This document shows, in pieces, positions 1-5,229 of a DNA stretch of 5,229 nt. The stretch's first letter is position 1. Each line of letters starts with the position of its first letter. The notes beneath the pieces are model-generated. The model was not told the DNA's origin, did no database searches, and worked only from the letters and a program-made list of their open reading frames with translations. A program made the position numbers and the translations under genes. The DNA comes from a bacterium (lineage in GTDB: Bacteria > Patescibacteriota > Gracilibacteria > Absconditabacterales > Absconditicoccaceae): assembly GCA_020629735.1 (NCBI GenBank), contig JAHDCT010000087.1, forward strand, positions 1 to 5,229, given 5' to 3'.

Positions 1-81
1 CTACCATGAGAGGTTGGGCAACATATCTCCCTCCAAAGGTTCAAAAATATCATAGTTTCTTCGCACTCATCACTTAATATA

Positions 82-93
82 TTACTACAGTAA
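82..93. repeat. Palindrome TTACTNNAGTAA, copy 1
   Basis: The bases read TTACTACAGTAA, two 5-base inverted arms around a 2-base centre, followed by AAC. A second copy with a different centre lies at 191-202, and the match extends to 17 positions (TATTACTNNAGTAAAAC) with two differences at the centre. It could be an operator-like site or chance in AT-rich DNA. Confidence 0.3.
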
Positions 94-190
94 AACGTTT
101 CTTTAAAAAAAATACCCTACATGAAAAATATTATCACCATAAGGTGTCTGAAATTATTTTGAGCGCATCAAGAAGAAACATAACACTGTA

Positions 191-202
191 TTACTTTAGT
201 AA
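191..202. repeat. Palindrome TTACTNNAGTAA, copy 2
   Basis: The bases read TTACTTTAGTAA, with the same arms and the same flanking TA and AAAC as the copy at 82-93, 109 bases further on. No gene start lies close by, so a regulatory role is unproven. Confidence 0.3.
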
Positions 203-357
203 AACAATGAGTATATATCCTTCTTAAGAGTAATTACAAGAGAGAAATGTCATATTTTCTCATAAAAATCACCTATATTACCTAGCAATTTTCAAAACTC
301 AGACAGAATTTCTGCACATCGAACTTTATACTTTCGCTTTTTGCAACGCTAATTTTT

Positions 358-1224
358 CTAAGCTACATTAACTTTTACATCTTCACGCTTCTTTTTCATA
401 ATATCAGATCGTGTTGTTCTGAGCATACGCACTCTATTTATAACTTCCTTTGTAAAGGGAACAATTTCCTTGAAGGACTTTGGAAATTGGTGTTCGAAAA
501 GTATTTTGAGAGATTGAATTTTATAGCTTCGTCGTTTCTCTGAACTAAAACTTTGATCATAGAATCTATACGTGAGTAGATAATCTTTTATGTTTGCGTA
601 GTTCCAAGATGGGAACTCTTTTAGAATACGGAAAAAGAATTCCTCATCCTCTCCCTCTGGATACTTATCACTAAATCATCAAGAGAGCCCTAAAAGCATC
701 TTGTCTATCATAATCGTTGAGGTCTTAAACGGCATTCTGTAGGTATGTAAAATAAGATCTCTTATCTTCGGACGGTGAGCATAACGAATAACAACACCAT
801 CTTTATCAACTTCTAGATAGTCTGATCCGATTATTCAGGTACCAGGATTATCTTTTAAATATTTAATTTGCGTTTCAGCTTTATGAGGTCGCCAAATATC
901 ATCGTCATCTAAGGTTGCAACATGAGTTATTCATTCACTTACCTTGTTAAATCATACGTTTCTAGTCTTTCAAGGTCATTTCTCTCACGCATTAAAACAC
1001 TCTATTATCTTTACAGGTGTCTCAAAGCTGTTAAGAATTTTAGAATAAGGAGAGATATCCATTATCCCTTTTTCAAGGATATAATTCTTATCATAGCAGA
1101 CTATTACTTCTTCAGGTAACACAGTTTGTGTAAGTACTGAATTAATACATTGCTTAAAATACTGAAGATTTCTGCATCAGCTAGGAATGACTACACTGTA
1201 TTTTATTTCTTTCGTTTCTTTCAT
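358..1224 (-). CDS. Family 2 glycosyltransferase (GT-A fold)
   Basis: This 288-residue protein probably transfers a sugar from a nucleotide-sugar donor to a surface glycan; donor and acceptor cannot be told. It opens with the GT2 beta strand YSVVIPSGCRN (residues 9-19). A region GPGKTRNVGFN (83-93) then leads to the metal-binding acidic motif LDDDDIW at 105-111. Further on, GGFSDKYPEGEDEEFF fits the second acidic region (ED) near the acceptor site. The lysine- and arginine-rich C-terminus has no membrane segment. Nine in-frame TGA codons occur, five of them between residues 80 and 98, where glycines are expected. The start is the only ATG after an in-frame TAG at 1249-1251, and the gene ends with TAG. 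It lies 70 bases downstream of the VOC gene on the same strand, with a hairpin between. The family is certain; the role (cell-surface polysaccharide) is inferred. Confidence 0.88.
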
Positions 1225-1250
1225 TCTTTTTGAGATCAAAAAATTAATCT

Positions 1251-1270
1251 ACATATATTCGCATATATGT
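1251..1270 (-). terminator. AT-rich hairpin between VOC and glycosyltransferase genes
   Basis: ACATATAT and ATATATGT form a perfect 8-base stem around a TCGC loop. On the minus strand a run of six T follows about 7 bases after the stem, so it could be a weak terminator for the upstream VOC gene. The stem has almost no GC pairs, so its stability is doubtful. Confidence 0.3.
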
Positions 1271-1294
1271 CAAATCACTTTATCTCATGATTTT

Positions 1295-1666
1295 CTATCT
1301 ATGTTGATCCAACATAATAGTATTTCCGTCAGGATCAGTCATGATACAATGAGCTGGTCCAGAAGTCGTTTCATCAGCCTCCGCAATCAACTCTACTCCA
1401 CTCTCCTTTAGCTTCTGTTGTATCTCACGGACATCCGTAAAACTTTCGGTCTCCTGAGCATTTTGGTCCCATCAAGGATTGAAGGTAAGAATGTTGCTTT
1501 CAAACATTCCTTGGAACAGTCAGATCACATGATTTCCATTTTTCATGATTAGTCGGTTCTGTGATATGTCTCAGCCCATCGTGGTGAAACCTAATTTTTC
1601 GTAAAATTCTTTTGATGCTGTAATATCTGTAACTGCTAGACTTACTGAAAATGCTCACAAATCCAT
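1295..1666 (-). CDS. VOC family (glyoxalase-like) protein
   Basis: A small vicinal-oxygen-chelate fold protein of 123 residues, the usual single-unit length. The N-terminus LGAFSVSLAVTDI leads into ASKEFYEKLGF (17-27). The middle reads IGLFQGMF (48-55) and ILTFNPGWDQ (59-68), and the C-terminus ends in DPDGNTIMLDQH. These are hallmarks of a common VOC subfamily whose substrate is generally unknown, so no reaction is assigned. Four glycines (4, 32, 49, 65) are encoded by TGA, all at positions where the subfamily has Gly. Codon 38, in QN-x-LI, is CGA where I recall Trp in relatives. I chose the ATG at 1666 because relatives begin a few residues before LGAFS. An in-frame ATG at 1690 would add eight hydrophobic residues (FYIYYIY) and has a purine-rich AAAAGA upstream, so it remains an alternative. 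Confidence 0.87.
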
Positions 1667-1796
1667 ATATATATAGTAAATATAAAACATGCACTGTATC
1701 TTTTCATATTCGTTTTTTTAGCCTATTCTTCAAGAGCAACGTATATCTCCACTTAATTTACTAACAATCTAGTCATGTAAATAATCACAACTAATA

Positions 1797-1821
1797 TTGA
1801 CATATCGTTTTTTTCTATACA
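1797..1821 (+). promoter_or_regulatory. Possible promoter for the small plus-strand gene
   Basis: A perfect -35 hexamer TTGACA (1797-1802) lies in the divergent spacer. The best -10 candidate, TATACA (1816-1821), is only 13 bases away, shorter than the usual 16-18, so the call is weak. It sits 31 bases before the ATG at 1852. Confidence 0.25.
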
Positions 1822-1851
1822 AGTAGAGAACTTTATCCTCTTTAAACAACA

Positions 1852-2194
1852 ATGGCTTGAATATTTGATTTAATTTGAAAAAAGAACAGGTGAACAAGTA
1901 ATTGCTGCAGTTATTGTTGATAGTAATAAAACAAGCGCAAACCTGGTTGATGAGCTAAGAGATCAAGATAATTTATGATCAGCTTGATCTAAATCTTGAC
2001 GAGGAGGTAACCTAAGCCTGGGGACAGTTCAAAGTCTAAAAGAATGATTTGGCGATCTGAATGAAGTAGAGGTATTTAGTTATGAAATTCATGATGATAC
2101 AAACTGAGCAGCACTTAGAAAGACTTCTTGAGTATGAAAAGCAAGATTCCATTCTAGAAACAATTCTTCTACTCATTTTTACGACGAGGAATAG
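1852..2194 (+). CDS. Small glycine-rich protein of unknown family, frame broken by one base
   Basis: I do not recognise this protein. The ATG at 1852 starts MAGIFDLIGK, which looks like a real N-terminus, but that frame ends at a TAG at 1921-1923. The next frame carries an uninterrupted, coding-like stretch from 1877 to a TAG at 2192-2194. It reads RTGEQVIAAVIVDSNK, then a glycine- and serine-rich part (SKSGRGGNLSLG), then acidic FGDLNEVEVFSYEIHDD and a basic tail. Joining the two needs a +1 shift in the run of six A at 1878-1883; five A would give a clean protein of about 113 residues. About nine TGA codons read as glycine, in keeping with the neighbours. No membrane segment or known motif is visible. 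The cause may be a sequencing indel, a real pseudogene, or translational slippage. No Shine-Dalgarno sequence precedes the ATG. A strong terminator follows the stop. Confidence 0.55.
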
Positions 2195-2214
2195 AGACAT
2201 ACAACATTAGTCAT

Positions 2215-2251
2215 AAAAAACACCGTTCTTTTATGGAGTGGTGTTTTTTTT
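2215..2251 (+). terminator. Intrinsic terminator after the small gene
   Basis: AAAAAACACC (2215-2224) pairs with GGTGTTTTTT (2240-2249). Inner pairs including G-T wobbles extend the stem to a loop of about 5 bases, and eight T (2244-2251) follow GGTG. The A-run before the stem gives the reverse strand a U-tract too, so it could work in both directions. It separates the small gene from the purine cluster. Confidence 0.8.
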
Positions 2252-2282
2252 ATTGTTAAAATAATTAAGATTAACACTCTAC

Positions 2283-2310
2283 TTGAAAAAGAAAAAAACT
2301 TACCTAATAA
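2283..2310 (+). promoter_or_regulatory. guaB: Candidate promoter of the purine cluster
   Basis: TTGAAA (2283-2288) and TAATAA (2305-2310) are 16 bases apart and resemble sigma70-type -35 and -10 boxes. They lie just after the preceding terminator and about 90 bases before guaB, where a promoter is needed. AT-rich DNA yields such matches by chance, so position is the main support. Confidence 0.4.
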
Positions 2311-2315
2311 AGAAT

Positions 2316-2354
2316 ATGGAAACGAAACAACTCACAATACTTCTTATTACTTAA
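2316..2354 (+). CDS. Possible 12-residue leader peptide upstream of guaB
   Basis: ATG at 2316 opens a short frame, METKQLTILLIT, ending with TAA at 2352-2354. The stop is three bases before a hairpin with a T-run, the arrangement seen in translation-coupled attenuators. There is no Shine-Dalgarno sequence. If the promoter at 2283-2310 is right, the ATG would be at or very near the transcript start, so translation would have to be nearly leaderless. The peptide is in the same frame as guaB, separated by this single stop. No purine-linked codon bias is obvious. It may be chance. Confidence 0.22.
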   Translation: METKQLTILLIT

Positions 2355-2356
2355 CG

Positions 2357-2389
2357 CACAGCGCCCTTTCCTGCTGGTGTTTTTTTTTT
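2357..2389 (+). terminator. Hairpin with T-run just before guaB (terminator or attenuator)
   Basis: CACAGC (2357-2362) can pair with GCTGGTG (2373-2379) with one bulged G, leaving a pyrimidine-rich loop of 10 bases. Ten T follow (2380-2389), then AC and another eight T before the guaB ATG at 2400. The position between a likely promoter and guaB suggests a regulated terminator. The stem is short, so it may be only partly effective. Confidence 0.45.
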
Positions 2390-2399
2390 ACTTTTTTTT

Positions 2400-3485
2400 A
2401 TGAATATGACTCATTCACGCAATCTCTGACTTGGTCTTTCATATGATGATGTTCTTGTAATTCCTGCGTATTCAGAAATACTTCCTTCTCAGGTTTCACC
2501 GAAGACTCAGCTTACAAAAAAATTAGCTCTAGATATCCCCTTCCTTTGAGCTGCTATGGATACCGTTACTGAAGTTGACATGGGAATAGCGTTAGGAGCA
2601 GCTTGATGAATCTGAATTATCCATAAAAATATGCCATGAGAGCAACAAGCACAGATGGTAAAATTGGTAAAAGAGGCATGATATCTAGCATGAGCTGCTA
2701 TTTGAGTTGGAGAAAAATGAATTAATCAAACTAAACTCCTCGTCGAAGCATGAGTTGATGTCGTTGTCCTTGATTCGGCTCATGGGCATAGTTTTGGTAT
2801 ACTTTCTACGTTAAAAGAGCTTAAAGACACCTTTCCTGAGCTCCAAGTTATTGCATGAAATATTGCTACCTGAAAGGCAGCTCTTGCTCTCGTCGAAGCA
2901 TGAGCTGATGCTGTGAAAGTTGGTATTTGACCTGGTTCAATTTGTACTACGAGAGTGGTTGCTTGAGTAGGAAGACCACAGTTTAGTGCAGTTTTAGATG
3001 TAGCAGACACCCTAAAAGGTACCTGAGTTCCAGTTATTGCTGATTGATGAATAAAACATAGTGGTGATGTGGTTAAGGCACTTGTTGCTTGAGCAAATAG
3101 TGTTATGCTTTGATCTGTACTCGCTGGAACAGATGAATCACCGTGAGAAATCTTTACTGATGAAAGCTGATCAAAATATAAAATTCATAGATGAATGTGA
3201 TCACTTGAAGCTATGCAAAAATGATCTGCTGATAGATATTCACAAGAAGTAAGTAAAAAGATGGTGCCTGAAGGAATTGTGTGAAAGAAAGTATACAAAT
3301 GACCTGTTGAAGATATTCTCTTTCAATATGTGTGATGACTTCGTTCATGAATGGGATATTGCTGAGCGGCTACCGTTAAACACATGTGGGAACAAGAGTA
3401 TACGCAGATTAGTTCTGCTGGATACCGTGAAAGTCATCCTCATAGTATCTCACTTCACCATAATGCTCCTAATTATTGAGGGTAA
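2400..3485 (+). CDS. guaB: IMP dehydrogenase lacking CBS domains
   Basis: Catalyses the NAD-dependent oxidation of IMP to XMP, the first committed step to GMP. The 361-residue protein forms one TIM barrel: LSYDDVLVIP near the N-terminus, GIGIIHKNM, DSAHGHS (Asp125), the catalytic loop GIGPGSICTT (175-184, Cys182), the phosphate-binding ADGGIKHSGD (Asp215), HRGMGS around residue 264, the Arg279-Tyr280 dyad, and LRSGMGYCGA near the end. The usual pair of CBS domains (about 120 residues) is absent: the chain passes at about residues 90-95 from KLVKE straight to YLAGAAIGVG, hence the length of 361 instead of about 485. About 33 of roughly 49 glycines are TGA. The stop is TAA. No Shine-Dalgarno sequence precedes the ATG, only a T-rich stretch; ATG at 2406 is an alternative start. 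It heads the purine cluster, 86 bases before the deaminase gene. Confidence 0.96.
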
Positions 3486-3571
3486 TATTAAGATCTAAAG
3501 GAGACATCAAGAGTAAAACATTGTTGATTCCTCTACGTCAGAACTACCGGTTTTATTTTGTTTTTTTACTG

Positions 3572-4558
3572 ATGAATGCATTAGATAATATTCTTGTTGA
3601 TTTAACGGAGCTTCATACTCATTTAAGTACTTCAGTTACTCCCCATTTGCTTTGGGAGCTTGCGCATAGACAAGGGATTGCTTTGTGAGAAAAAGACTAC
3701 TGGTCGTTTATTGAAAAAATGCAGATCACCTGAACAGTAGATTTTCAGAAATTTCATGATTATTTTGATACGATTCAGATGATTCAATCTAGCCCAATGG
3801 GTGTAGAAGCATCTGTGCATGAAGCTGTGTGACTTTCCTATCGTAAGAGTAATATTACGACCCTGGAAATTCGTATTAATCCGATGAGAAGGAATAAGGA
3901 AGGATTGTTTGATCTTGATAGAATTATTTTCAATGCTATCGTTTGAATGAGAAGAGCTATGATGGAATATCCTGTAAAGGCATGATTGATTATCGAGACT
4001 GATAGAAGATTTACTCTCGAGCAGACCGAAATTATTTTTAATAAGGCAATTGATTTTGCTGGACAATGAGTTATTTGAGTGGATGTTTCTTGACCAAACG
4101 TAGATAATTTTTCTGTAAAAGATCTTGCTCCACATTTTCTCAGGGCGAGAGATGCTTGACTTTGACTCACTTTCCATACCTGAGAGGCCCAATCTCCTGA
4201 CGAAGTTCGAGAAGTAATGAAATATATTACGCCAGATAGAATTGGTCATGGAATTACTACTGCAACTGATCCTAAGCTCATGGATGAACTAGCTAAAAAG
4301 TGAGTGGTACTAGAAGTCTGTCCTACCTCAAATGTGTGTACCGAGCTTGTTGATTCATATGATGATTTTTATGATATGTTTCAGCTTTTCAAAAAACATG
4401 GAGTTCTGTTCACCATCAATGCTGATAACCCAATGCTACTCCAAACTAATGTGAAAAAAGAGTTTCAAGTGCTGTATGATAATAATGTACTTACATTAAA
4501 AGACATAAAAGACTGTATTAAACTTGCGAGAGATTCAAGTTTCTTGCATAGGCTATAG
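3572..4558 (+). CDS. add: Adenosine deaminase family protein
   Basis: Likely deaminates adenosine to inosine in the cytoplasm using one zinc ion. The 328-residue protein has the family's signature sites: ELHTHL with zinc ligands His15 and His17, GVDVSGP (Asp171-Gly174), FHTGE with zinc ligand His202 and catalytic Glu205, RIGHG with His226, LEVCPTSN, and INADNP with zinc ligand Asp285. Two details differ from the textbook enzyme: Ser-Thr-Ser follows HTHL where HLDGS is common, and Asn286 replaces the second Asp of DD, as I recall in some actinobacterial members. Substrate could therefore be a related aminopurine compound. Twelve glycines are TGA. The ATG at 3572 puts the first motif at residue 13, normal for the family; the frame stays open upstream but offers only TTG starts. 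The gene lies between guaB and guaA, suggesting supply of inosine for IMP salvage. Confidence 0.88.
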
Positions 4559-4626
4559 GATTTCCTTGTTAGAGACCGAGCATTTTTTTTATAGGAGACA
4601 GCAGCTTTATTTATTTTTTTGGATTC

Positions 4627-5229
4627 ATGATAGTACTCGTTGTAGATTATTGATGACAATATGCTCATATGATAGCTAAAAAAATCAGATCTTTATGATG
4701 TAAGAGTGAAATTATTGCTTCTGATGAAGAACTACTTTCTACCTATAACATTGAAGACGTTTGAGCAATTATCTTATCGTGAGGACCTCATTCTGTATAT
4801 GAAGCATGAACCCCTCGTTTGCACAAGAGTATTCTTGTCGCTAATAGTGACTATCAGGTTCCTGTCTTATGAATTTGCTATGGTCACCAACTCCTCTGCT
4901 CAAGCTTATGATGAGAGGTTCGTCCTGGGAACAGCAATGAATATGGTAAAGCTACTCTTTCTGTCCATGATACTTCTTTTCCTGGTGAGTTAGATCAATC
5001 GACTATGTGGATGTCACATGGAGATAGCGTTACTCAATTACCTGAAGGACGAAAGATCTTGTGATCTACTGATGATTGTGCTACTGCATTTGCATGAGAT
5101 ATAGAAAGAAAGCTCTTTTGAGTTCAATTTCATCCGGAGGTAACTCATAGTACATGATGAGATACTCTCCTTTCTCACTTTATTTTTAAGATAGCTGGGC
5201 TAGCTAAGACCTGGTCAGCTTGATCTCAG
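4627..5229 (+). CDS. guaA: GMP synthase, glutaminase half (partial, runs off the window)
   Basis: GMP synthase aminates XMP to GMP with glutamine and ATP. The 201 residues present are the class I glutamine amidotransferase domain: MIVLVVDYGGQYAHMIAKKIR at the start, LSGGPHSVYE (Ser51-Pro54), the nucleophile loop LGICYGHQLL with Cys84, MSHGDSV, and GVQFHPEVTHS with His169 and Glu171. The last residues (AGLAKTWSAGSQ) match the linker into the ATP pyrophosphatase domain, which would lie beyond 5229 with the XMP-binding C-terminus (full length about 510). Fifteen glycines are TGA. Codon 142 is CGA in PEG-x-K, where Phe is usual. The gene starts 68 bases after the deaminase stop. An AGGAGACA element lies at 4593-4600, too far upstream to act as a normal ribosome site, and a T-rich stretch sits just before the ATG. 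A stand-alone glutaminase subunit, as in archaea, is unlikely because the linker motif is present. Confidence 0.93.

Larger units (their letters stand above)
1..357. other. Region without a supportable gene
   Basis: With TGA read as sense, all three plus frames and one minus frame are open for the first 50 to 90 bases, but none exceeds about 30 codons and none gives a recognisable peptide. A gene tail entering from the left edge is therefore possible but cannot be assigned to a strand. From about 94 to 357 TAA and TAG stops are frequent in the frames I read, and I see only very short ORFs. The stretch is AT-rich and lies downstream of the minus-strand glycosyltransferase gene. No convincing terminator for that gene is visible. 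The only structure I can point to is a pair of similar palindromes, listed separately. Confidence 0.5.

Noticed and set aside
1..81. Minus-strand reading ending in NYDIFEPLEGDMLPNLSW with TAG at 1-3
   Set aside because: It has only 26 codons after an upstream TAA, no ATG in a good place, and no family I recognise; plus-strand frames are open over the same bases.
121..183. Plus-strand ORF of 20 codons starting at ATG 121
   Set aside because: It is too short, has no ribosome site and no recognisable sequence.
2400..3485. guaB as a decayed pseudogene full of TGA stops
   Set aside because: The length, frame and every catalytic motif are intact when TGA is glycine, there is no frameshift, and the gene ends in TAA. 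Random decay would not place stops on conserved glycines.
3476..3571. Upstream TTG starts that would lengthen the deaminase N-terminus
   Set aside because: The extension is translated from the T-rich spacer, overlaps the guaB end if taken from 3476, and is not expected in the family; ATG 3572 gives a normal N-terminus.
3632..4249. The longest ORF under the standard code, 205 codons on the minus strand
   Set aside because: It lies opposite the adenosine deaminase, whose plus-strand reading has all the family motifs. The minus-strand peptide is low in recognisable content and exists only because the antisense of this gene is poor in stops.
4561..4592. T-run at 4583-4590 as a terminator between the deaminase gene and guaA
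   Set aside because: I find only a weak 4-base stem before it, so the operon reading is preferred.
358..5229. UGA as tryptophan (translation table 4, Mycoplasma-type code)
   Set aside because: TGA sits in glycine columns and would give impossible motifs such as ADWW in GuaB, while conserved Trp sites use TGG.

Overview
The window reads as a genome fragment from an organism that uses UGA as a glycine codon (translation table 25), which points to the candidate phyla Gracilibacteria (BD1-5) or Absconditabacteria (SR1). Under the standard code it looks almost empty, with only short chance ORFs. If only TAA and TAG are stops, six genes appear. Their in-frame TGAs fall on invariant glycines of well-known motifs, such as the IMP dehydrogenase loop GIGPGSICTT, ADGG and RGMGS, the GMP synthase motif SGGP, the adenosine deaminase motif HTGE, and PGWDQ in a VOC protein. 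I counted about 80 in-frame TGA codons. The DNA is AT-rich.

Layout. Positions 1-357 hold no gene I can support, only two copies of a short palindrome. Two genes follow on the minus strand: a VOC/glyoxalase-like protein (1666 down to 1295) and a family 2 glycosyltransferase (1224 down to 358). A divergent spacer (about 1691-1851) separates them from a small glycine-rich protein of unknown family on the plus strand (1852-2194), whose frame is broken once at a run of six A. It is followed by a strong intrinsic terminator (2215-2251). A plausible promoter, a 12-codon leader ORF and a second hairpin with a T-run (2283-2389) then lead into a plus-strand purine cluster: IMP dehydrogenase guaB without CBS domains (2400-3485), adenosine deaminase (3572-4558), and the glutaminase half of GMP synthase guaA (4627 to the window end, truncated by the edge).

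How the genes fit together. GuaB converts IMP to XMP and GuaA converts XMP to GMP. An adenosine deaminase between them would turn adenosine into inosine, which could be salvaged to IMP and feed the same branch. This suggests a salvage-based guanine nucleotide module, as expected in a small-genome, probably host-dependent bacterium. The pathway link is inference from gene order and known enzyme families. The glycosyltransferase and VOC genes have no evident connection to it.

The main points for a second look are the genetic code itself (UGA as Gly, and possible hints that CGA reads as Trp), the attenuator-like leader of guaB, U-rich start regions on all three purine genes, and the frameshifted small gene.
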